A stretch of DNA of 47,392 nucleotides. Origin: an uncultured Pseudanabaenaceae cyanobacterium. GTDB lineage: Bacteria; Cyanobacteriota; Cyanobacteriia; PCC-9006; JAAUQQ01. The position numbers and the translations under genes are program-made. The DNA lies in assembly GCA_937949725.1 (NCBI GenBank), contig CALECT010000143.1, positions 1 through 47,392 on the forward strand, in the 5' to 3' direction. Within the stretch, counting starts at the first letter, position 1; every line of letters begins with the position of its first letter. Below are positions 8,141-16,193 of the stretch, in pieces. Below the pieces are notes generated by a model that was not told the origin of the DNA, made no database searches, and saw nothing but the letters and a program-made list of their open reading frames with translations.

Positions 8141-9480
8141 GCAGATGCCCTCCGCTCCATACGGCGAATTTGCATGTCGGCTCGGGTGAGATCGCTGTCG
8201 AAGGACTCCCAGCTCTTTAGTTCCTCTCGAAAGCGTTTAGCTGCATCAATATCACCACTATCAATGGCATCAAAAAGCTGAATTAGTGTCTGCTTCTCTT
8301 CTGTTTCTGGTCGCAAGTTATCTAGGCCTAAAACATATCGAACAACTTCTGAACTTTTCATTCCTCTTGTTGGTGATGGGCAGTCCTGAATTTGATGATT
8401 CTCTAAAAGGAACACTTGATGCTGTCCAACAGTTGTGACAACTTCAGGGCTATGCGTTGTCACAATAAGCTGGGTATTTGGAAACACCTTACGCAGGTCT
8501 AGTATCACCCTCTGTTGCCATTTGGGATGAAGGTGTAAATCCAGCTCATCAATCAGCAAAATCGATTCAGCTTCCAAAGGATTTTCCATTTGAGGATTCG
8601 CTTGAGCTAATCTTCTTGAAAAGTCCATCACAATTGCCAGCAAGTTTCGATACCCTGAGCTAAGCTGGCTAAACCACAACTCCTTGTTTTCGCCTGTAGT
8701 TGTTGACCACTCAGCTTTAAGTTCTGTTTCTGTTCCTGAATGAGCAAAGAATATGCGTGAGCTTGGAGCAATCATGGCGGACACAGCTCTTCTCACAGCC
8801 CGTAAATCTTTCAGCTCAAAATCAATATCTCTTCTTCTTCTTGCTTCACCTAATTCTTGAAACTCTTTGCTGAAGAACCAGTTAGCTAAGTCTGAGAAAC
8901 TGGAAGCTGCATCCAGAGCATTGATTAAAGCATCTTCTCTGCTCCGACGTCTCTCTGGTATCTTCTCGGCACTTGCAATATTTCTTATGTCCCTAGCACT
9001 TCGATAGTATGCAAGAACATGCAAGTAATAACTATCTGTGGGTATGTCAGGCTGAGTATTTCCTAAAAGCTCGCTTTGTTCTCCACCACTCGTAATGTAC
9101 TTCGCATGAGAGCGACTTCCTCTCTCAGGGAAGTCGTAGAACGTTACGTCAATCTCAGGCTGAGCAGAAAGTTTGACCGAAAATTCAATATCCCGGTGCA
9201 GTGAGCTTTCTATAGCTTCAAGTTGTACTGGTAGGTCACGTTGAAATAGAGGCGATAGTTTTGATGAAATCTTACGTCTTGCGTATGAGTAGCTACTACT
9301 ATTCTCATACTCTCGTTTCCCTGGATTTACAAATGGATACATTGCTGCTGCGATCGCATCCAACAAAGCGCTTTTTCCAGAGCCATTATTTCCCACAAAC
9401 ACATTCACATCTGGATTCAGCTTCACTTCCAGATGCTCAAAACAGCGAAAATTCTTAATCGTGACCTGTTCGATATGCAT
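8137..9480 (-). CDS. ptuA: Septu-like AAA/SMC-type ATPase
   Basis: A 447-residue ABC-class (RecF/OLD/SMC-like) ATPase. It begins IEQVTIKNFRCFEHLEVKL, has Walker A GNNGSGKSALLDA at about residue 30, a signature region LSSGYRNLLAIVMDF, and Walker B SILLIDELDLHLHP followed by the His-switch TTHSPEVV. The overlap with the HNH gene and the pairing match the PtuA-PtuB (Septu) anti-phage system, in which the ATPase holds or licenses the nuclease. The start was placed at the ATG at 9480, where family homology begins; an in-frame ATG at 9513 would add 11 unrelated residues. The C-terminal tail is acidic and helical. A stand-alone OLD-like function is less likely because the HNH partner is present. Confidence 0.75.
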   Translation of the reverse strand: MHIEQVTIKNFRCFEHLEVKLNPDVNVFVGNNGSGKSALLDAIAAAMYPFVNPGKREYENSSSYSYARRKISSKLSPLFQRDLPVQLEAIESSLHRDIEFSVKLSAQPEIDVTFYDFPERGSRSHAKYITSGGEQSELLGNTQPDIPTDSYYLHVLAYYRSARDIRNIASAEKIPERRRSREDALINALDAASSFSDLANWFFSKEFQELGEARRRRDIDFELKDLRAVRRAVSAMIAPSSRIFFAHSGTETELKAEWSTTTGENKELWFSQLSSGYRNLLAIVMDFSRRLAQANPQMENPLEAESILLIDELDLHLHPKWQQRVILDLRKVFPNTQLIVTTHSPEVVTTVGQHQVFLLENHQIQDCPSPTRGMKSSEVVRYVLGLDNLRPETEEKQTLIQLFDAIDSGDIDAAKRFREELKSWESFDSDLTRADMQIRRMERRASA

Positions 9481-9531
9481 GGGGAGAATCCACCTGCGAT
9501 CGCAGAACGCCAAAACCTAGCTCAAAAACGT

Positions 9532-9571
9532 AAAAGCTGGGCAACATGCCAATTCTGACACGGAGCCCAGC
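9532..9571 (-). terminator. Possible terminator of the msrA gene
   Basis: Reading the minus strand, GCTGGGC and GCCCAGC form a 7-bp GC-rich stem (9536-9542 and 9565-9571) with a 22-nt loop, followed by TTTTACGTTTTT. It lies 34 bp past the msrA stop codon. The long loop lowers confidence. Confidence 0.4.
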
Positions 9572-9605
9572 CTTCCTACGGACAACTTATACCTGACAGT
9601 AACGC

Positions 9606-10253
9606 TTAAATCGCGCAGGTCACATTTGTGCCACCCAACCCACAATAGCCATTGGGATTCTTCGCCAGATACTGCTGATGATAATCCTCAGCAAAGTAAT
9701 ACTCAGGCGCATCAATGATTTCCGTCGTAATCGCGTCGTAGCCCTTCTCCTTCAGCGCCGCCTCATACATCGCCTTCGACTCCTCAGCCGCTGCCTTCTG
9801 CTCAGCGCTGTAGGTGTAGATGCCAGAGCGGTACTGGGTGCCACGGTCATTGCCCTGGCGCATGCCCTGGGTGGGGTTGTGGGCTTCCCAGAAGGTCTTG
9901 AGCAACTGCTTATAGCTGATCTCGCTGGGGTCATAAACCACCTGCACCACTTCATTGTGGCCGGTCATGCCGGAGCAAACTTCTTGGTAGCTGGGATTGG
10001 GAGTGCTACCTGCGGCGTAGCCCACGGAAGTGGTGTACACGCCATCCAATTGCCAGAATTTGCGCTCAGCGCCCCAGAAGCAACCTAGGCCAAAGACAGC
10101 CATTTCCATACCGTCGGGGAAGGGGCCTTTGAGGGGATTGCCGTTAACGAAGTGTTTGTCGGGGACGGGCATTTCTGTGGTGCGACCCGGCAAGGCTTCT
10201 TCTTTGCTGGGGACGGTGCTTTTTTTATCGCCAAACAGTGCAGAAAAAATCAT
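9606..10253 (-). CDS. msrA: Peptide-methionine (S)-S-oxide reductase MsrA
   Basis: Repairs methionine-S-sulfoxide in oxidised proteins, a cytosolic, thioredoxin-linked reaction. The catalytic motif GCFWGAE (Cys58) is followed by [21 protein letters not shown] sequence (here GYAAG), the conserved [12 protein letters not shown], and [20 protein letters not shown]. The C-terminal [11 protein letters not shown] contains a second Cys, as in MsrA proteins that form an intramolecular disulfide. The N-terminal 35 residues, rich in Lys and Pro, extend beyond the core family, as is common in cyanobacterial MsrA. ATG start. A repeat pair and the cyclophilin gene lie upstream. Confidence 0.95.
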   Translation of the reverse strand: MIFSALFGDKKSTVPSKEEALPGRTTEMPVPDKHFVNGNPLKGPFPDGMEMAVFGLGCFWGAERKFWQLDGVYTTSVGYAAGSTPNPSYQEVCSGMTGHNEVVQVVYDPSEISYKQLLKTFWEAHNPTQGMRQGNDRGTQYRSGIYTYSAEQKAAAEESKAMYEAALKEKGYDAITTEIIDAPEYYFAEDYHQQYLAKNPNGYCGLGGTNVTCAI

Positions 10254-10360
10254 GGTGAATCGGGTGACGCAGGTTGAGTAAAAGGTTGTTTCTACAAGGT
10301 AGCGAAAACGGACGGAGGACGTGGGTGAGGATCGCCGATGGCGATGAAGAATCGAAGACG

Positions 10361-10523
10361 GACCCCTCCCGGCCTCCCCTTGGACAAGGGGAGGAGCTGT
10401 TGGCCAGTCGGTGTCTGAGTCTAGACGTAGCGATTTGCTTTTGGCCTAGCTATAGGCAACAAAGACCTGACGCTCACCAACAATCTGTCCCTCCCCTCGT
10501 TCAAGGGGAGGCTAGGAGGGGTC
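10361..10523. repeat. Pair of inverted copies of a GGGGAGG repeat
   Basis: Left copy 10361-10395 and right copy 10490-10523 read almost identically on opposite strands (GACCCCTCC, then a GCCTCCCCTTG...AGGGGAGG hairpin). Each copy is itself a hairpin, and together they form a foldback structure of about 160 bp between msrA and the cyclophilin gene. It carries no gene. It looks like a mobile or dispersed intergenic repeat. Confidence 0.7.
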
Positions 10524-10536
10524 GCCTTGCTTCTAC

Positions 10537-10956
10537 CTAAGCTTCGATCTTCAGGGTCTTGATCTTGTCGCCCTGGCGGATGGCATTAACCACATCCATG
10601 TCTTCGGTTTTGCCGAAGGTGGTGTGAACGCCGTCCAGGTGGGGCTGGGGGCTATGGCAAATGAAGAACTGGCTGCCGCCGGTGTTCTTGCCAGCGTGGG
10701 CCATGGAGAGGGTGCCAGCTTCGTGCTTGTTGCCGTTGATCTCGCAGTTGATTTTGTAGCCGGGGCCGCCGGTGCCGGTGCCTTGGGGGCAACCACCTTG
10801 GACCATAAAGTTGGGGATGACGCGGTGGAAGTTGAGGCCGTCGTAGAAGCCTTTCTCAGCTAGCTCAACAAAGTTCTTGACGGTGTTAGGCGCGTCGGCG
10901 TCAAAGAGTTCCAGGGTGATGGTGCCCTTGTCGGTGTCCATGATTGCCTTAGTCAT
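10537..10956 (-). CDS. Peptidyl-prolyl cis-trans isomerase, cyclophilin type
   Basis: Speeds proline isomerisation during protein folding; a 139-residue single-domain cytosolic cyclophilin. Core motifs are present: [19 protein letters not shown] (catalytic Arg in FHR), the [24 protein letters not shown] block and [10 protein letters not shown]. It lacks the classical Trp at the cyclosporin site, as in many bacterial cyclophilins (here [10 protein letters not shown]). No signal peptide is seen. A clear ATG start with AGAGAG upstream. The gene stands alone, with the repeat pair downstream. Confidence 0.95.
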   Translation of the reverse strand: MTKAIMDTDKGTITLELFDADAPNTVKNFVELAEKGFYDGLNFHRVIPNFMVQGGCPQGTGTGGPGYKINCEINGNKHEAGTLSMAHAGKNTGGSQFFICHSPQPHLDGVHTTFGKTEDMDVVNAIRQGDKIKTLKIEA

Positions 10957-11109
10957 TCTCGATGCTCTCTTTCTAAATTGGGGCTCCAGCGCTTAATTGT
11001 CCCATGGAAATTCAGGATGCAGGTTGGGCTGAATTCGCGTATCCCGTACCTGAAGTGGCTGATTTCTCTGTTTTTAAGATTTCCGAAAACTGAGTGATGT
11101 GCTCAGCAG

Positions 11110-11886
11110 CTAGACCTTGGCATGGAGCAGAACATCGGCAAGCTCTTGAAAGCCAGGGAATTCAGCTTTTTCGGTGATGTAGGCGGGGCAATGGGGCAGC
11201 TGGTCGCTGTAGTGACGAAGGTTAGCGACGCCGACGGAGTAGGGGAATAGGGCAGGGGCAAACAGGCTGGCATCGTTGGGGCTGTCGCCGACGGTGATGA
11301 CTTGATGGTTGCTCAGCTCGGGATATTGGTCGGCCATCAGGCGCTGGAGGGCGATGCCTTTGTCTTGGCCCTGGGGGCGGATGTGGCATTGGACGGTGCT
11401 GTAGGTGAAGTCCCAGCCTTGGTTTTGGCAGCGTTGGGCGATCGCCTCTATCTCCTCCTGCGCCAACCCCGCCACATCAAAGGTCCAATCCGTCAGCCTA
11501 AAGCGGTTATCGCTGGACTCTACCAGCTGAGGCCATTCCGCCTTTAACCGCTGGAAGCAATCTGCCAGGGCTTGGCGGTGAGCTGAGATGTCCGGGAGGT
11601 CTACCAAGAATTGCGCTTCGTAGTTGGGCGGGAAGAAATAGAGACCGCCGTTTTCGGCGATCGCCCCTGCTACGGGCAAATACTGGGCCAGCCCCTGCAC
11701 CCACCCCGCCGATCGCCCCGTCACAATCAGCAGCGGTAGCTCCACACTCTGAAGCTGTTCCAGGGTCGAGATAAATTCTGCGGACAACTCACCCTCCAGG
11801 GTCAGAGTGCCATCCATATCACTGGCAATCAGCCCAATCTGCTGACGCTGATCGAGAGAAAAATCGGACAAAGGGCTGAGGGGCAT
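11110..11886 (-). CDS. HAD-superfamily (IIB/Cof-type) phosphatase
   Basis: A 258-residue HAD phosphatase. Motif I is ASDMDGTLT (nucleophile and general acid aspartates), motif II is LIVTGRSAGW, a Lys lies in QDKGIALQRL, and motif IV is VGDSPNDASLF. The IIB-type cap (about residues 80-180) includes AENGGLYFF, typical of Cof, sucrose-phosphate phosphatase and phosphomannomutase-like enzymes. The substrate is likely a sugar phosphate or similar metabolite but cannot be specified. The ATG at 11886 is preferred; an upstream ATG at 11922 would add 12 residues with no homology. It diverges from the M15 peptidase gene. Confidence 0.85.
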   Translation of the reverse strand: MPLSPLSDFSLDQRQQIGLIASDMDGTLTLEGELSAEFISTLEQLQSVELPLLIVTGRSAGWVQGLAQYLPVAGAIAENGGLYFFPPNYEAQFLVDLPDISAHRQALADCFQRLKAEWPQLVESSDNRFRLTDWTFDVAGLAQEEIEAIAQRCQNQGWDFTYSTVQCHIRPQGQDKGIALQRLMADQYPELSNHQVITVGDSPNDASLFAPALFPYSVGVANLRHYSDQLPHCPAYITEKAEFPGFQELADVLLHAKV

Positions 11887-12146
11887 GGTGACAGCGCTGG
11901 CATCGAGACAATACCTAGCCATGATCGCCCAGCTTGGCTCTGAAGATTGGAATCGCTTTTATTTCAATGGCGTCGAGGGAAAGCTGCCCAGCTGCAATGT
12001 CATGGAAGCCCCCTATTCGGATGGGGTTTTCTCCCCCGGTAGGCAATTCACTAATCCCTGTGTCAAATTGTGAGCGAGCAAAATTCTGTTCCCGGTTTGC
12101 TGCTTCCCCATTCGCTTCACCTTACTGCTGACCATCCCCACCCTTC

Positions 12147-13802
12147 ATGGCCATCCTCAACGCAGATCAGCGTAACTATATTTATATTCTCGAAGCAGCT
12201 CGGGTGGGTCTCCACAAGCCGATTTTGGCAGCGCTGTATGTGGCCCATAGTGGCAATCGCGATTTCCAAGGTCAGGCCAACGCCACTTTGGGTATGGCTG
12301 CTGCTGGGAATGTGACCCAGGCCAAGCTGAATAGCTTTGAGGAGCAAGTGCAGTATGCCGCGAATGCCATTCGTAGCTTTACCGATCGCCTGATCAGTAA
12401 AGGCTTTTCTCCCCTGGCATTGTGGGATGGCGATCGCGGCGGCTATGGCGATAAATTCCTCCAAGAAATCGCCCGTGGCTATCAACCCCCGGCCAGCGAG
12501 CCCAGCGCTGCCAAGCTCAACTCCTGCGACTTCCAAACGCTCCAACAGGCTTACTGGGATGACATCAAGGCTGACTTCCCTGGTACTGAGCTGCCCCAAA
12601 ACCTGGCTTTTCTCGATCAAGCTTTGCTAGAGCTGATTGAACGTCTGCCAGGCTACTACCGGGGCTTGCCAAATCAGCGTGATTCCATTCTGGAAGCGGG
12701 TCGCATCTGGCGTGCCCTATCTGATCACGCTGAGGTGATCCAATCTTTGGGACTTTCAGCCAATACTCTCGCTGCTGCTTTGGATCGTGAGCTAGTCAGC
12801 TTTATCCAGCGCATTGCCGTTAACTACAGCGGCTATCCCCACCAACGCGAAGCTCTCCTGCGGATGGCTCAGCTGTGGCGGCAGCTCAACTCCCGAGAGG
12901 AGATCATTGCCTCCTTGAGTCAGGATGTCTCGCCTCGCCCAGAACTCACTGCGATTGATCCTGCCCTCATCGCTTTCATCCAGCGGGTGCCCCAGTATTA
13001 CCAAGGCTCCGGCAGCCAGCGCCATGCTGTCACTGAGGGCTTTCGACTGTGGAAGCAACTCGATTCCCGCACCAGTGCGTTAGAAGAGTTGGGAGTGAAG
13101 ACCGATATCTTTGCCCCCAATCAGCAACTTGATTCTGCGACAGTCCAGCAAGCTGGCAATCAACTGGACCGAGAACTGGTCAACTTTGTCCGTTCTATTC
13201 CCAGCACTTATCAAGAGGCAGAGCATCAGCGCCAGGCTCTTGTGCGTTTGATTCAGCTGTGGCGAAAGACTCCCACCCAGTCCCAGGTAATCAATGCCTT
13301 GGTGGAGGATGTCAAAGCCATGGAAGACGCCCTTCCAGATACACCGGCAGCCCCTCCTAAACCTGAGCCGCTGCCCCTGCCACCCCGCCCCGCTCGTTGG
13401 ACAACAGATAATTTACAAATGCCTGCTGCTGTCGTCGCAGGAGGAAGGCTTACCTGGGCCACGGCAACGCGGGGCGGGACTCGGATGCCGCCGGACCAGG
13501 CCACGGTGAATGCCATTGTTCGCATTGCTCAGCAGGTGGAGAAGGCCAGCGATCGCATTGGCAAGCCCTTTATCATCACCAGCTGGTTCCGCCCGCCTGA
13601 CGTTAACCGAGCTGTAGGCGGTGCGCCCTTTAGTCGCCACATTGTTGGGGATGCGATCGACTTTTATGTGGAAGGGCTCACGGGTAATCAGCTCTACTGG
13701 GCCTTAGACCCCTGGTGGCCCGGTGGGTTGGGTCGCTACAGCAAGTTTCCCTATCTCTGCCACTTGGATGCGCGGGGCTATCGGGCTCGCTGGACCCACT
13801 GA
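12147..13802 (+). CDS. M15-type peptidase with N-terminal domain and four internal repeats
   Basis: The C-terminal 130 residues form an M15A-like Zn peptidase: ITSWFRPPDVNRAVGG, H498-x6-D505 in SRHIVGDAID, and H539-L-D in YLCHLDARG are the expected metal and catalytic residues. This family cleaves D-Ala-containing peptide stems of peptidoglycan. Residues 1-115 form a separate domain rich in helix (GMAAAGNVTQAKLNSFEEQ). Between them lie four imperfect repeats of 55-70 residues, starting near 157, 211, 270 and 340, each with (L/I)D-x-x-L followed by Y-x-G and LW(R/K)-x-L. No signal peptide is obvious, so export or a lysis-linked role is unclear. A strong terminator follows at 14009. Confidence 0.8.
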   Translation: MAILNADQRNYIYILEAARVGLHKPILAALYVAHSGNRDFQGQANATLGMAAAGNVTQAKLNSFEEQVQYAANAIRSFTDRLISKGFSPLALWDGDRGGYGDKFLQEIARGYQPPASEPSAAKLNSCDFQTLQQAYWDDIKADFPGTELPQNLAFLDQALLELIERLPGYYRGLPNQRDSILEAGRIWRALSDHAEVIQSLGLSANTLAAALDRELVSFIQRIAVNYSGYPHQREALLRMAQLWRQLNSREEIIASLSQDVSPRPELTAIDPALIAFIQRVPQYYQGSGSQRHAVTEGFRLWKQLDSRTSALEELGVKTDIFAPNQQLDSATVQQAGNQLDRELVNFVRSIPSTYQEAEHQRQALVRLIQLWRKTPTQSQVINALVEDVKAMEDALPDTPAAPPKPEPLPLPPRPARWTTDNLQMPAAVVAGGRLTWATATRGGTRMPPDQATVNAIVRIAQQVEKASDRIGKPFIITSWFRPPDVNRAVGGAPFSRHIVGDAIDFYVEGLTGNQLYWALDPWWPGGLGRYSKFPYLCHLDARGYRARWTH

Positions 13803-14230
13803 GACTGGTTAAGCAATGACATTCTGGAGGTGGGTCTGCGGGTGTTTTTCCCATTGCTCCACCCAAGGATGCTGGGAAGAATGGAAGGGCGATCGTCCTG
13901 CTCCACAGCATTCGAAAATACCAATCTGGGCGGGTGGTGCAATTAAACATTGTTCGCTGAACTAATTCCGGAGAAATCGGCCTCACCGCCTGGATTTCAG
14001 CAATTCTAGGGCCTGGCATCTGCCAGGCCCTTTTGCTTTTCCGTACCTTGCCCGATACGACTGCTATCCCTCGCCCGTTACAACTCAATCATTGGCGTCT
14101 TCTCTGATAACCAATTACAGCCCCTGGGTTGCGAGTCCAACCCAATTCTTCACCCTGCAAAGACTTCGTGGACTGGAGCCATTCTCCATTGCATCCCCTG
14201 GCGGCATCTGCTTTTCTAGGAGATATTTTC
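13803..14230 (+). other. Intergenic stretch of 428 bp with terminator
   Basis: No gene supported. The only clear signal is the terminator at 14009-14034, more than 200 bp past the peptidase stop codon, so the peptidase mRNA has a long 3' region or a small RNA ends there. Candidate frames here lack a convincing start or conserved sequence. Confidence 0.5.
14009..14034 (+). terminator. Rho-independent terminator
   Basis: GGGCCTGGC and GCCAGGCCC form a 9-bp GC stem with an ATCT loop, followed directly by TTTTGCTTTT. It is a textbook intrinsic terminator, downstream of the M15 peptidase gene. Confidence 0.9.
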
Positions 14231-15130
14231 ATGTCGGGTTCTTATCCCATCACTCCGGTTTCGGCCAATCCCCTCAGCACTAGCCTACCGATTCAATCTC
14301 TGGTGGTGGCTCAAGCTGGCAATTCCCCAGTGGCAAGTTCTCCGACAACTCCAGCCCCCGGCATTTGGATGTACGCTTCTGGCGCGCTTTTGCTGGCTCT
14401 AGTAGGCACCAACCTTCTGCATTACAAGCGCCGGAGCAAGACGCGTAAGCAGCTTAAGTTTGAGCATTTCAAAGGGCGCGAGCTAAAGAAAAAGCTCAAG
14501 ATGGCCCTCAAAACCATCAGTCAAATGGAGAAGAACCCTGATCTGGTTCACTCCCGTGACTTCAACCTCGACTACTTGCGCATGCGCATGGAAGAGGACA
14601 CCTTCAACTTTGCAGTGCTCAATAACGTTCGCATTCGCATCAAAGAAACCATTGCCATGGCCCTGCGGCCCCGTGCTTCCGATAACGGCATTGTGGGGAT
14701 TCCCAGTACGGGGCGCCAAATTGATGAGACCTTCGACATCAGCTACACCCTGGGTGAAGGTGCCAAGAAAGACAAGCGTGTTCTATTTCGAGTCCAGGTG
14801 CGCCTTGTCAAATTGCCGACCCAGGCTAGCTCCCACACTATTAAGCAGTTGATTGATTGCATTGAAGCCTTCCTCAGCCCCACTGCCGAGGAAGACCATT
14901 GGCAACCCATGATCCAGGGCCGCCTTGCCCAAATGCAGTGGGATCAGCTGGCCAAGCCAACCCCTCTCCTTGTGCTTGAGCAAAGCCAGGAAGGCTCTAA
15001 CGTCACTTTCCGTCCCCGTAATCAAGTGATTATTGAGAAGGACGGGACTGTTCTCAATGGCAGACGTGATGCCGATAAACGCTCAAACAACAAAGTCCGC
15101 AAGAAATCCAAGAAGCCAGCTGGGGTGTAA
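14231..15130 (+). CDS. Conserved cyanobacterial membrane-anchored protein of unknown function
   Basis: Not assigned a function. The ATG at 14231 is chosen because AGGAGA lies about 8 nt upstream; the reading frame stays open to 14129 but without a ribosome-binding site. The 299-residue product has one hydrophobic helix at about residues 45-63 (GIWMYASGALLLALVGTNLL), then a basic linker (YKRRSKTRK) that should lie in the cytoplasm, then a soluble domain with DFNLDYLRMRMEED and a charged basic tail (KVRKKSKKP). The sequence up to the helix is rich in Ser and Pro. Its role in the cell is unknown. Confidence 0.75.
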   Translation: MSGSYPITPVSANPLSTSLPIQSLVVAQAGNSPVASSPTTPAPGIWMYASGALLLALVGTNLLHYKRRSKTRKQLKFEHFKGRELKKKLKMALKTISQMEKNPDLVHSRDFNLDYLRMRMEEDTFNFAVLNNVRIRIKETIAMALRPRASDNGIVGIPSTGRQIDETFDISYTLGEGAKKDKRVLFRVQVRLVKLPTQASSHTIKQLIDCIEAFLSPTAEEDHWQPMIQGRLAQMQWDQLAKPTPLLVLEQSQEGSNVTFRPRNQVIIEKDGTVLNGRRDADKRSNNKVRKKSKKPAGV

Positions 15131-15298
15131 TCAACGCCTGGTATTGGATTTGCCCATGGAAGTATGGAAAAAACATGACCGCGATCGCTCTCCACTTTTG
15201 CTAGATCCGTGGATTTGTCGAGCAATCACTAGCTTGCTTCGGTTTAATTAGGGGCGAATCTCTACTTAAGCCTGCGCTGAACACTTCAAGCAATCGTT

Positions 15299-15769
15299 TT
15301 AGGCAAGATTTGACGGTGGCTGTTGCAGCTGCTGACGCATGAGCAGCTGCATTTGGGCCTGCAGGTCACTCCGTCGAACCTCGGCTGCTTGTTGACGGTC
15401 ACCTGCCACTTCAAAGAAGAGGATGCTTTCGACCTTTTCTAAAGCGATTAATTGAAACAGAATTTCCACCACCGGTAGAGCCACCGGGGCAACTTCCGCA
15501 TCTTTGTGAGTTTCGGCAAAGGCCTGGGCATCCTGAATATTAGGAAAGGCGTAAACAACCGCTTTTTCCTGGTCAGGTTGTGTCCGATGCCCGAGAGTAG
15601 TCACCACCCAGCCGCCATCGCGGGTCTGTAGGACGTAATAGTCCAGGTGCTTTAACTGGTTGGCAACTTGCTTTAGTAACGGCCCCACCAGTGAAATTAA
15701 CGTAGCAGTGACATCGTCCCCTGGCGCTTGCTGAATCAGCACCTCAACCTGTTGATCCAGATTGGCCAT
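15299..15769 (-). CDS. Conserved hypothetical protein of 156 residues
   Basis: No known domain identified. Soluble, with mixed alpha/beta predicted character: an N-terminal helix (EVLIQQAPGDDV), a long middle helix (PLLKQVANQLKHLDYYVLQ), a beta segment (GGWVVTTLGHRT) and a Gln-rich C-terminal helix (LQAQMQLLMRQQLQQ). It starts at an ATG, converges with the membrane-anchored protein gene to its left and diverges from hetZ, 424 bp upstream. Gene reality is supported by its length and ordinary codon use. Confidence 0.6.
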   Translation of the reverse strand: MANLDQQVEVLIQQAPGDDVTATLISLVGPLLKQVANQLKHLDYYVLQTRDGGWVVTTLGHRTQPDQEKAVVYAFPNIQDAQAFAETHKDAEVAPVALPVVEILFQLIALEKVESILFFEVAGDRQQAAEVRRSDLQAQMQLLMRQQLQQPPSNLA

Positions 15770-16193
15770 TGCCGTTGTCCTGTAAAGCGTTTATCAAGTT
15801 CGCTACAGTAGCATGTTTCTTTTGATAACTCCGCCAGGAGTGATCAGGATCAGCACTGTGACAATTGTTCTAAGCACTTATTTCCTACGAAGGAAGCATA
15901 CAGTCCTGATCACGATGAATACAGTTCGAATCCCATAGAAGGAATTTGTTAGGCCTAGCCTACGGTCTGGACGTATCTGTCTCAATACAGAGTCTTCCTG
16001 GCTTAATTTAGGGCTTTGTCCAATAAATCTTTTCTTCAGGTTTCGGGGTGTAGAGGGCTACAAAAGTGACTGTTTCTACCACTTGAATTTGGCGATGTTA
16101 GGCAACTACAGGCTGGCGCGCAATATCCAAGATCCCCTAAATCACTGTGTTAGGGTCGGGTTTGAACGGAGTATTTATCAGGGACTCTGAGAC
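15770..16193 (+). promoter_or_regulatory. Upstream region of hetZ (424 bp), with inverted repeats
   Basis: No gene is seen. It holds a perfect 10-bp inverted repeat, GTGATCAGGA (15840-15849) and TCCTGATCAC (15904-15913), enclosing a small TTCCT...AGGAA hairpin (near 15889-15902). Such symmetrical elements upstream of a cell-fate regulator are candidate binding sites. A perfect NtcA site (GTA-N8-TAC) was not found. The regulator is unknown. Confidence 0.45.

Noticed and set aside
7385..9480. Retron Ec78-like system
   Set aside because: The ATPase and HNH genes are present but no reverse transcriptase or ncRNA lies on either side.
13678..14088. Minus-strand open frame of 136 codons
   Set aside because: Overlaps the M15 catalytic motif region antisense and runs through the strong terminator.
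15922..15936. GTTCGAATCCC resembling a tRNA T-loop
   Set aside because: The flanking bases cannot form a five-pair T-stem, and no acceptor or anticodon arm is present.
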